A DNA stretch of 64,000 nt, taken from positions 106,258 to 170,257 of the forward strand of contig NZ_RQXW01000009.1 of the NCBI RefSeq assembly GCF_003957515.1, in the 5' to 3' direction. The DNA is from Amphritea opalescens (GTDB lineage Bacteria > Pseudomonadota > Gammaproteobacteria > Pseudomonadales > Balneatricaceae). Position 1 is the first letter of the stretch; every line of letters starts with the position of its first letter. A program made the position numbers and the translations under genes. The notes under the pieces are model-generated. The model searched no databases. It saw only the letters and a list, made by a program, of their open reading frames with translations, and was not told where the DNA came from. This document shows positions 42,238 through 50,606 of this stretch, one piece after another.

Positions 42238-42813
42238 ATGGTTCAAAAAACCTACCTCGATGCACAAACCCTGCTGGATGATTCTTTTCGCTTAGGGGCC
42301 AAGATAGTTAATGACGGGTTTAAACCGACCTATATCATCGCTATTTGGCGGGGAGGGACGCCGATTGGCGTCGCCGTGCAGGAGTTTCTCGCTTATTACG
42401 GGGTGCAGAGTGATCATATTGCGATCCGTACCTCATCTTATGCCGATGAGATCGATCAGCGGGCTAAAAAGGTTAAGGTGCACGGCATGGACTATCTGAT
42501 CAAGAATATCCAAGCCACCGATAGTTTGTTGATTGTTGATGATGTGTATGACACCGGTCTGACGATTCAGGCGGTGATTGCCGAGCTACGAGATAAGTGT
42601 CGCTTGAACACCCCTGAGGATATCCGCATCGCGGTTCCCTATTTTAAGCCGACACGGAATAAAACCGGTGTCGATCCGGAATACTATCTTTATGAGACTG
42701 AAGCTTGGTTGAAATACCCCCATTCATTGGAAGGGTTGACGGTTGACGAGCTAAAAGAGCATCGGCCGGAGCTGTTCGGTATTATTGGGCATCTGCTGCC
42801 TGAAGCGGGTTAA
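42238..42813 (+). CDS. Purine phosphoribosyltransferase-family protein (copy 1)
   Basis: 191-aa type I phosphoribosyltransferase fold. The start of the fold, LLDDSFRLGAKIVNDGFKP, leads to IIAIWRGGTPIGVAVQEF (about 34-51). The PRPP-binding motif is LLIVDDVYDTGLTIQAV (about 98-114), with the two acidic residues and the following T-G-x-T. This family is annotated as hypoxanthine or xanthine-guanine phosphoribosyltransferase-like. With its tandem paralog it follows the 8-oxoguanine deaminase gene by 69 bp. It probably salvages a purine base to its nucleotide; which base is unknown. Confidence 0.85.
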   Translation: MVQKTYLDAQTLLDDSFRLGAKIVNDGFKPTYIIAIWRGGTPIGVAVQEFLAYYGVQSDHIAIRTSSYADEIDQRAKKVKVHGMDYLIKNIQATDSLLIVDDVYDTGLTIQAVIAELRDKCRLNTPEDIRIAVPYFKPTRNKTGVDPEYYLYETEAWLKYPHSLEGLTVDELKEHRPELFGIIGHLLPEAG

Positions 42814-42857
42814 TCGATCAGTTAGCGTAACGATTCTCATATGAGAAGGTGAATATC

Positions 42858-43433
42858 GTGGAAAAACATTTTATTACTGAGCAGGAACTGATCTGTGATT
42901 CGTTCCGCTTAGGGGCGCAGATTTTTGAAAGTGGTTATCGGCCCGACTTTATTGTGGGTATTTGGCGCGGCGGCAGTACCGTCGGTATCTATGTGCAGGA
43001 ATGCCTACAATACTTGGGCGTTAAAACCGATCATATCTCGATCCGTACCTCTTATCGTGGATTACCCCATTATCAATCGATGATTGAGGGTGAAAACAGC
43101 ATTAAAGCCCACGGCTTACGTTATCTGCTGGAAAATCTTAACCGTGATGACAAGTTGCTGATCGTCGATGATGTGTTTGGCTCAGGTAAAAGCATTGATG
43201 CGGTACTGTCGCAATTGTCTGAGCGGGCCAAGCGGAATATGCCGGCAGACGTTAAGATTGCGGTGCCTTGGTTTAAACCGGCCAATAATCGTACCGATAG
43301 AGTTCCTGATTTCTACACACATACCACCGATAAATGGTTGGTGCTGCCCTATGAGATGGTCGGTTTAACGGAAGCTGAGATCTTCGCCAATAAGCCTGGA
43401 TTACAGGCCATTATGGAGACAGTTCAGCGCTGA
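42858..43433 (+). CDS. Purine phosphoribosyltransferase-family protein (copy 2)
   Basis: 191-aa paralog of the preceding gene, with the same length once the GTG at 42858 is used. AGAAGG lies 8 nt upstream of that GTG; the GTG at 42849 overlaps this ribosome binding site. CDSFRLGAQIFESGYRPDFIVGIWRGG parallels copy 1, and the PRPP motif is LLIVDDVFGSGKSIDAV. Compared with copy 1, the loop after the first conserved block is different (YRGLPHYQSMIEGENS) and the PRPP loop reads GSGKS instead of DTGLT, so the two copies probably differ in substrate. The gene is 44 bp after copy 1. Confidence 0.84.
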   Translation: MEKHFITEQELICDSFRLGAQIFESGYRPDFIVGIWRGGSTVGIYVQECLQYLGVKTDHISIRTSYRGLPHYQSMIEGENSIKAHGLRYLLENLNRDDKLLIVDDVFGSGKSIDAVLSQLSERAKRNMPADVKIAVPWFKPANNRTDRVPDFYTHTTDKWLVLPYEMVGLTEAEIFANKPGLQAIMETVQR

Positions 43434-43598
43434 TTTTCCTTATCGGGCCAATCTGGACTAATCAGCCTCACTAAAGTGGATAAAATCCTTTATTATATGT
43501 ACCCAGAATTCAGGGAAGGCGCGAATATGTCGTGCCGAAAGGTCGTTTAACCTATTTGCACCTTCCTGAGCTATAGCAAGGTATACAGAGGATTTATC

Positions 43599-44861
43599 AT
43601 GAAGTTTTCAGCATTAGATCTTGCCCCAGAGATTCAACAGGCCCTGGATGCCTGTGGCTATAGCCAGATGACCCCCGTACAGGAGCAGGCGATTGTGCCC
43701 GCCCGTCGGGGTAAAAATGTGCTAGCCAATGCTCAGACAGGTACCGGCAAAACCGCCGCGTTCAGCCTGCCTATTTTGCAACAGATGAGCGATCGTCCTA
43801 AGCCCACTGAGCCGGGCTGCCCGCGGGCGTTAATTTTGACGCCGACCCGTGAATTGGCCGAGCAGTTGGCCGAGACGATTAAACGTTACGCTCAGTTTAT
43901 GCCACTCACCGTCACCGCCCTCTATGGTGGCGTGAATATGGATGGGCAGCAGAAGAAGCTTAAAGCCGGTGTTGATATTCTGATCTCAACCCCAGGCCGT
44001 TTGTTAGAACATGTGGTGCAGTGCAATGTGAGCTTGGCGAAAGCTGAGTTTGTGGTGTTGGACGAAGCGGATCGCATGTTGGATATGGGCTTTATTACCG
44101 ATGTCGGTACCTTGTTGCAGCAAACAGCGAAAAAGCATCAAACATTGATGTTTTCTGCCACGATTTCTCCGACCGTGAATACGGTGGCTAAACAGTTGAT
44201 GAGCCCCTATGAAACGGTACGGGTGGCAAAACTCAATGCTACCGCTGATACGATCGAGCATGTGGTTTATCCCGTTGAGGAAAAACGCAAAGCAGACCTG
44301 TTTGCGGAACTGATCAATAAACACCAGTGGTTTCAGGTGTTGGTGTTTACCAGCACCAAAGCACAGGCGGATTCCCTAATGGTGGATCTTAAAATTGACG
44401 GTATTCGCGCTGCGCTTTGTCATGGTGATAAGTCGCAAGGCTCTCGTCGTCGTGCCATTGCTGATTTTAAATCCGGTAAGATTCAGGTGTTGGTGGCGAC
44501 GGAAGTAGCTGCCCGCGGATTGGATATTCAGGGATTAGAGTTGGTGGTGAACTTTAATCTGCCCTATCTGGCGGAAGATTATGTTCACCGTATTGGCCGT
44601 ACTGGGCGTGCTGGCGCTAAGGGTAAGGCGATCTCGTTTGTGAGCCGTGAAGAAGAGCGGGCATTGGATGATATCGAACGGCTTATCGGCGCGCGGATTC
44701 AGCGGGTTTATATGCCGGGGTATGAAGTCGGTAGTCGTGATAACCTACGTAAGCAGATGGCTAAAAAGTCACATCGTCCGCGCACCAATAAGGCTGGCCG
44801 AACAAAAATCATCCGTAGCAAGCCTGGCGCTTCTAAGCCTACGCGTAATAAGTCTAAGTAA
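43599..44861 (+). CDS. rhlE: DEAD-box RNA helicase RhlE
   Basis: 420-aa RNA helicase. Motifs in order: Q motif region YSQMTPVQEQAI, Walker A AQTGTGKTAAF (about 46-56), PTRELAEQL, VLDEADRMLDMGF (DEAD, about 152-164), SATISP, the C-terminal helicase half with VATEVAARGLDIQ and HRIGRTGRAG. The last 45 residues are Lys/Arg/Ser-rich, typical of the RhlE C-terminal extension. It unwinds structured RNA in ribosome assembly and mRNA decay, often in the cold. Transcribed alone, with a hairpin and a 13-bp repeat block downstream. Confidence 0.93.
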   Translation: MKFSALDLAPEIQQALDACGYSQMTPVQEQAIVPARRGKNVLANAQTGTGKTAAFSLPILQQMSDRPKPTEPGCPRALILTPTRELAEQLAETIKRYAQFMPLTVTALYGGVNMDGQQKKLKAGVDILISTPGRLLEHVVQCNVSLAKAEFVVLDEADRMLDMGFITDVGTLLQQTAKKHQTLMFSATISPTVNTVAKQLMSPYETVRVAKLNATADTIEHVVYPVEEKRKADLFAELINKHQWFQVLVFTSTKAQADSLMVDLKIDGIRAALCHGDKSQGSRRRAIADFKSGKIQVLVATEVAARGLDIQGLELVVNFNLPYLAEDYVHRIGRTGRAGAKGKAISFVSREEERALDDIERLIGARIQRVYMPGYEVGSRDNLRKQMAKKSHRPRTNKAGRTKIIRSKPGASKPTRNKSK

Positions 44862-44918
44862 GTGTAATAGGCCGTGATATGCCGTTTAGGTTGTTCAGGG
44901 TCTGTTTAACGATGCCCC

Positions 44919-44941
44919 AGCCCTCACTCTTAGCGAGGGCT
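44919..44941 (+). terminator. Hairpin downstream of rhlE
   Basis: AGCCCTC (44919-44925) and GAGGGCT (44935-44941) form a 7-bp stem followed by a T-rich but interrupted stretch, 58 nt after the stop codon. Confidence 0.7.
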
Positions 44942-44997
44942 TATCTTTATAAGGTTTTATTTAACGCTTTAATATAAGACACTGATTTACTTTTAAG

Positions 44998-45049
44998 TAG
45001 AGCTTTTTAATAGAACTTTTTAGTAGGGCTTTTTAGTAGAGCTTTGCTA
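44998..45049. repeat. 13-bp tandem repeat, four units
   Basis: TAGAGCTTTTTAA, TAGAACTTTTTAG, TAGGGCTTTTTAG and TAGAGCTTTGCTA lie head to tail in the spacer between rhlE and the A2M gene. The rest of this 350-bp spacer shows no gene. Confidence 0.9.
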
Positions 45050-45212
45050 TAAACCTTGATATTGGTCGGTTGTATAGGTGATTTTTCCACCGCAGAGGTT
45101 TTAGCTGAAACCTGATTAGTATATAAAGTTGTCATTAATTATTTGCTGAGCACCCATCTTGCAGTAAAGGTTTGAATAGCGATGGATGGCTGACATCATA
45201 AAAGGATTTGCT

Positions 45213-48200
45213 ATGTTACGTACTGCTATGTTGCGTGTGTCGATGTTATTTTTGGTTGTGCTGCTAGCGGGCTGCAACGATGATGCCGCCACGACGGATG
45301 CTCAAACAGAGAACAAAGATACAACCGTATCGTCTGAAGCGATGAGTGAGCCGGTTTCAGCGGCTAGCGATGCGGATGAGATGCCATCGCCTGCATCGAG
45401 TTCTGATGCAGCAATGCCGACTAAGTCTTTCACGCTTAGATGGTTAGATTCCCAAGCAGGACAACCCGCTGTCCGAGATGCCTCCACGGATACGGTCGAT
45501 ATCTATGCCGTCATTGAAACTGACAAAACCCTTAATGCGGCTGAGTTTGCATCACTGATCCAGGTATCGGATAGTGCGGCGAAAGTGGCGGTAAATACAA
45601 CGGGCAAACAACCGCAGCTAGTGATCAGTAATATTGTGCGCCCCCGTGATTGCGGTCAAGAGGTGACGGTAAGTTGGGGTGACACCGACGCACAGATGCA
45701 ACGGTTTATGGTGCCGGCGGTATCCGGTGCGGATAATAGCCCGCTCGAATTGATCTCAGGCGCAATCGTTGGTGATTCTGGCGGTGTGCTGGAACTGATC
45801 TTTAACCGTCAATTAAAGCAGGACCAGGCTCTTAAACACCTGATATCCAGCGCCTATCGTTTCACCCGTTATCAGATTGAAGGTAACAAACTGCGTTTAG
45901 GGTTGAATAACTCGGCGGCAGACAAAGTAAATGTCACTATCCATAAAGAGCTGCAGGACCGCTGTGGCATGGGGCTGCGGTCGAGTCTGCGACAATCCTT
46001 TGAGATTGCACCGCATAAGCCGGGGGTTCGCTTTGCCGGTAGTGGCATTATCCTACCGGATGCGGCGCATATTGAACTGCCGTTTCAGGCGGTCAGTGCT
46101 AAATCAGTGACGGTCACCGCATTTGAGGTATTTGGCGATAATGTGGGGCAGTTCCTACAGGAAAACCGTCTAGACGGTAGCCGTTCACTGGATAAAGTCG
46201 GCCGCTTTCTTTGGCAGAAATCGATTCCGTTGACCGGGAGTGATCTACGTAGCTGGCAGGATTATCGTCTCGATATTACCGAGTTAATGGAACATAAAGG
46301 CGGTAGCCTTATTCGGCTTTATCTCTCGCTGGATCGCGGTGATTCGATGATAGCCTGTAGTGATACAGAGAATGCCGTCCCTCTACCGAAGCAGACATTA
46401 CCCGAGAGTGCCGATGAGCTTAATTATGGCGGAGGCTATAGCTCATGGAATAACTTTGAGCCTGGCTCGTCGCGCACAACCCATTTGAGTGCCTGCGATG
46501 ATCGTTATTATCGCTTTTCGTCGGATGCTAAGGCCGCTAAAAATCTGTTGCGTTCAAATATTGGCATCGTCGTGAAGCAGTCACCGAGTGGTCAGTATGC
46601 TCGGGTGATTACGACTAATTTGAAAACGGCGGAGCCATTGGTTGGCACCACTGTTGAGCTGTTTAATTTCCAAGGGCAGTCAGTCGGTAAAAGTAACACC
46701 GATAGTGATGGCTTTGCCCGCGTTGAGTTACACGGAAAACCCTTTTATCTGCAAGCTCAAGCGGGCGATCAACTGGGATATATTAAGCTGAACGATGCCG
46801 GTGCACTGACGACCAGTCAGTTTGATATTGGTGGTACGCATCTACAGAGTAATATCGACGGCTTTATTTTTGGTGAGCGGGATATTTGGCGGCCTGGTGA
46901 TGATATCTATCTGACCTTCATTCTGAAGGATAAGCTTAAAGAATTGCCGCCGGAGCATCCGGTGGTCGCTGATCTGTATAACCCCTCCGGTCAGTTGGTG
47001 GAATCGGTTTATAGCAATCAACCGGTCGGTCATCTCTATAGCTTTAAGTTGGGCACCCCTGAAAGTGCTCCCACCGGTAACTGGGAAGCGGTGGTACGTG
47101 TCGGTGGGCAGGATTTCCATCATCCGCTGCGTATTGAAACCGTTGTGCCTAACCGCCTTAAAGTTGAATTGGATATCCCTCGTGATGAACGCTTACAGAA
47201 TGGCGAAGAAAAATCGGTGGGTCTGCAATCGGCGTGGCTGCACGGTGCGCCTGCTAGCGATTTAAAAGCGGATGTATCGGTGTCGTTAGTGCCAGTGAAG
47301 ACCCAGTTTACCGGTAAGTTTCCTGAGTATACCTTTGATGATCCAGCTCGAGATTATCGCTCCAATAAGATCAAGTTGTTTGAAGGAACCTTGGATGAGC
47401 AGGGTAAAACCCAGTTTGATCTCCTGATCGAGAGCAATACACCGCCGCCGGGTATGTTAAAAGCGGTGTTTACTAACCGAGTGTTTGAGGAGAGTGGACA
47501 GTTTAGTAGTAATAGCTTCTCTCGGCCGTTTGATTACTATGACCGTTATCTCGGGATGCTATTGCCCAAAGGGGATGCTGAACGAGGCATGCTGTTGACC
47601 GATGAGGATCATAAAACCCGTCTGGTGGTATTGGATCAAACCGGATTGCCGGTGAGTAATACCGATCTCGATGTGACGGTTTATAAACTCGATTGGAAGT
47701 GGTGGTACGAAAAAAGCAACGAATCCTTGGCGCGTTATACCGATGGTCGGCATAGTCGCGTAGTCGCCTCGGGCAGCGTCGTGTCCGATGAGAACGGTAT
47801 GGCTGAATGGCCTCTGCGGATTAATTATCCACAATGGGGACGTTATTTAGTCCGGGCCTGTATTGCGGGTGGGGATAGCCACTGCACGGGTAAGGTGGTC
47901 TATATTGATTGGCCTGGTTGGGCAGGGCGTCAACAGGAATCTCAGGGCGATAACGTTGATCGGTTAACACTCTTCAGCGATAAGAAAGCCTATCAAGTGG
48001 GTGAAACCGCTACAGTGACGCTGCCTGAACTCGATAGCGGCCGGGCATTGGTCACCGTTGAAGCGGCCAATCGGGTGCTGAAGCAGTTTTGGGTGAAGAC
48101 TGAACAGGCTCAAGCAGACGGGCAGCCGGCCTTGCAGCGGGAAGTGAAGATTGATATTACCGCTGAGATGACGCCAAATATCTATGTCAGTGTGACCTAT

Positions 48201-50606
48201 CTACAGCCCCATGAAAATCGGCATAATGATCGGCCGATGCGGTTAATGGGGATTATTCCGCTGGCGGTCGAAGATCCACAAAACCACCTACATCCGGTGA
48301 TTAAAACGCAGGATCAAGTTCACTCTCGCGCCAGCTTTGATATTCAGGTGGGCGAAGCGGATGGCCGTCCGATGGCCTACACCCTCGCGCTGGTGGATGA
48401 AGGCTTGTTGGGCCTGACAAACTACCGCACGCCGAATCCATTTGGTTATTTCTATCGTCGACAGGCCTTACAGGTGAAAACCTGGGATCTCTATAAAGAT
48501 GTTGTCGGCGCCTATAGCGGTGAGCTGCATGGGCTATTGCCGGTGGGTGGTAGTGATGCACAGAAAGATGACGATAAGAGTAAGAAGAATCGCCGTTTTC
48601 CTCCCTTGGTCCAGTACCTTGGTCGTTTCGAGTTACAGCCCGGTGAGTTGCGTACCCATCATGTCACACTGCCGATGTACCTTGGTGCGGTGCGGGTGAT
48701 GGTGGTGGCTGAAGATGGCGGGGCCTATGGTAAAGCGGAACAAGAGGTGGTGGTACGGGACGATGTCTCCATGTTCCCCACCTTGCCTCGGGTGTTAAGA
48801 GTCGGTGAACAAGCTGGTGTGCCCGTTGAGTTATTCAACAATACTGCAGACGAAACCGAGGTTGAGGTCACACTGACGGTGGATGATGAGCGGGTGAGTG
48901 TTGAGCAATCGTCGGCGAAACTAACGTTAGCGCCTTATTCATCGGCGATGGCTGAGTTTGCGATTCAGACAGGCGAGCAGACGGGCAAAGTGGCCTTTAA
49001 CTTTGAGGTCGAATCGGCCACGGCGACCAGTAAACAGACCCTCTATCTGGATATTAATGCGCCTAATCCGCTGACGACTCGGGTTTCATCCCATCTGTTG
49101 GAGGCTAACTCGGCGCTGGACATAGGCTTACAGCCGTTCGGCATAGCGGGCAGTAACAGTGCTTCCGTCGCTTTGAGTCTGTTTAAACCTATTCACCTGC
49201 GCTCACGGATGGATTATCTAGTTCGATATCCACACGGCTGTCTAGAACAGACCACCTCATCGGTGTTCCCGCAGTTGTACCTGAATAAGCTGAGTCATTT
49301 GGATGAGAAGACCGGTCAGCAGACACAGCAGAATATTGCTGCGGCGATTGACCGGTTACAATCTTTCCAAACATTGGATGGTGGTTTCGCTTACTGGCCA
49401 GGGCAGAGTCATAGTCACGCCTGGGGGAGTAGTTATGCGGGTCACTTCCTGTTGTTAGCGAAACAGGCCGGTTATGAGGTGCCTGAAAACCTTCTGAATC
49501 AATGGTTGGCGTATCAATATCAGACATCAGAATTTGCTGTTGATAGTGGCGATAGCGAAAAAATCCGTGCACAGGCGTATCGATTATTTACCCTGAGTCT
49601 TGCGGGTAAACCCAACTGGTCAGCGATGTATCGTCTGAAAGCGTTACAGGTTGAAGATAGCGCCAGCTTGGCGATGTTGTCGCTGGCATATGTCTATGCA
49701 GGCCAAGAGGATGTCGCTCGTACATTGATTGCCGATGGTCTGACGGTGAGTGATGCTTATGATACCAATTCGCCTAGTTTTGGCTCTGCCTTACGGGATA
49801 AAGCACTGTTCTTAATGCTCTATGCCAATATTGCCGATCCGGTCGCGGCGGCAACATTAGCGGATGAAGTCGCCGATGGCTTGGCTGAAAACCGTTGGTA
49901 TAGCACCCAAACCTCGGCATATGCCCTAATCGCATTGGCCAATTATCAACAGGTTGCGCAGCCGGTGCCGCAACAGAGTCTGCAAAGTGATCAAGATCGA
50001 CCGTTAGCGCTTGAGGTGTTATTACAGCAGGCAGAAACGCAGCAGCGTTTAATGGTTGGGCGGCAGATCACCGAAGCGCAACTACAAAGTGGTACTGAGG
50101 CGGCCAAGCCCTTGAGTCTTCGTAACGATGGTGAGGTGCCGGTCTGGTTAACTTTGACTGAAACCGGTATCGCTGCGCCTGGCTCAGAAAAAACCTATGC
50201 TGATGGATTGCAGCTAAAGGTTGAGTATTGGGACGGTGATGATGTCGTTGATGTGCGCTCATTGAAGCAGGGCAGCAATGTGACGGCGTTGATCAAACTG
50301 CGTAATATCAGCGGTGCGGATATCAGTAATGTTGCATTGAATTTCAGAGCGCCGAGTGGTTGGCAGATCGATAATGAGCGTCAAGTCTGTACGGATGACG
50401 GCTGTCGCTTTGATTATATCGATATTCGGGACGATCGTGTCAGTGCCTATATGACCCTAGAGCGGAATCAGCAGAAAACCTTGGCATTGCAGTTAAACGC
50501 ATCCTTTATCGGGCATTTCTATCTGCCGGCGATTTCGGCCTCCGCGATGTATAACGATAACCTTAAAGCGCAGTTAAAAGGGTTGAATGTTGAGGTTGTT
50601 CAGTAA
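45213..50606 (+). CDS. yfhM: Bacterial alpha-2-macroglobulin lipoprotein (YfhM-like)
   Basis: 1797-aa periplasmic protease trap. The ATG at 45213 has AAAGGA 7 nt upstream and gives a lipoprotein signal ending LAGC (Cys about residue 20); the frame from 45186 adds nine unneeded residues. A Ser/Ala/Asp-rich linker (25-70) is followed by macroglobulin-like beta domains. The thioester motif CLEQ is intact at Cys1343-Gln1346 in YPHGCLEQTTS, within the alpha-helical thioester domain. The A2M core segment DEGLLGLTNYRTPNPFGYFY is near 1060. The stop overlaps the pbpC start by 20 bp. Inhibits invading or predatory proteases, with PbpC repairing peptidoglycan, as inferred for the E. coli pair. Confidence 0.93.
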   Translation: MLRTAMLRVSMLFLVVLLAGCNDDAATTDAQTENKDTTVSSEAMSEPVSAASDADEMPSPASSSDAAMPTKSFTLRWLDSQAGQPAVRDASTDTVDIYAVIETDKTLNAAEFASLIQVSDSAAKVAVNTTGKQPQLVISNIVRPRDCGQEVTVSWGDTDAQMQRFMVPAVSGADNSPLELISGAIVGDSGGVLELIFNRQLKQDQALKHLISSAYRFTRYQIEGNKLRLGLNNSAADKVNVTIHKELQDRCGMGLRSSLRQSFEIAPHKPGVRFAGSGIILPDAAHIELPFQAVSAKSVTVTAFEVFGDNVGQFLQENRLDGSRSLDKVGRFLWQKSIPLTGSDLRSWQDYRLDITELMEHKGGSLIRLYLSLDRGDSMIACSDTENAVPLPKQTLPESADELNYGGGYSSWNNFEPGSSRTTHLSACDDRYYRFSSDAKAAKNLLRSNIGIVVKQSPSGQYARVITTNLKTAEPLVGTTVELFNFQGQSVGKSNTDSDGFARVELHGKPFYLQAQAGDQLGYIKLNDAGALTTSQFDIGGTHLQSNIDGFIFGERDIWRPGDDIYLTFILKDKLKELPPEHPVVADLYNPSGQLVESVYSNQPVGHLYSFKLGTPESAPTGNWEAVVRVGGQDFHHPLRIETVVPNRLKVELDIPRDERLQNGEEKSVGLQSAWLHGAPASDLKADVSVSLVPVKTQFTGKFPEYTFDDPARDYRSNKIKLFEGTLDEQGKTQFDLLIESNTPPPGMLKAVFTNRVFEESGQFSSNSFSRPFDYYDRYLGMLLPKGDAERGMLLTDEDHKTRLVVLDQTGLPVSNTDLDVTVYKLDWKWWYEKSNESLARYTDGRHSRVVASGSVVSDENGMAEWPLRINYPQWGRYLVRACIAGGDSHCTGKVVYIDWPGWAGRQQESQGDNVDRLTLFSDKKAYQVGETATVTLPELDSGRALVTVEAANRVLKQFWVKTEQAQADGQPALQREVKIDITAEMTPNIYVSVTYLQPHENRHNDRPMRLMGIIPLAVEDPQNHLHPVIKTQDQVHSRASFDIQVGEADGRPMAYTLALVDEGLLGLTNYRTPNPFGYFYRRQALQVKTWDLYKDVVGAYSGELHGLLPVGGSDAQKDDDKSKKNRRFPPLVQYLGRFELQPGELRTHHVTLPMYLGAVRVMVVAEDGGAYGKAEQEVVVRDDVSMFPTLPRVLRVGEQAGVPVELFNNTADETEVEVTLTVDDERVSVEQSSAKLTLAPYSSAMAEFAIQTGEQTGKVAFNFEVESATATSKQTLYLDINAPNPLTTRVSSHLLEANSALDIGLQPFGIAGSNSASVALSLFKPIHLRSRMDYLVRYPHGCLEQTTSSVFPQLYLNKLSHLDEKTGQQTQQNIAAAIDRLQSFQTLDGGFAYWPGQSHSHAWGSSYAGHFLLLAKQAGYEVPENLLNQWLAYQYQTSEFAVDSGDSEKIRAQAYRLFTLSLAGKPNWSAMYRLKALQVEDSASLAMLSLAYVYAGQEDVARTLIADGLTVSDAYDTNSPSFGSALRDKALFLMLYANIADPVAAATLADEVADGLAENRWYSTQTSAYALIALANYQQVAQPVPQQSLQSDQDRPLALEVLLQQAETQQRLMVGRQITEAQLQSGTEAAKPLSLRNDGEVPVWLTLTETGIAAPGSEKTYADGLQLKVEYWDGDDVVDVRSLKQGSNVTALIKLRNISGADISNVALNFRAPSGWQIDNERQVCTDDGCRFDYIDIRDDRVSAYMTLERNQQKTLALQLNASFIGHFYLPAISASAMYNDNLKAQLKGLNVEVVQ

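Noticed and set aside
43577..43590. GGTATACAG before rhlE as an operator copy
   Set aside because: Matches only the central TATACA bases and overlaps the ribosome binding region.
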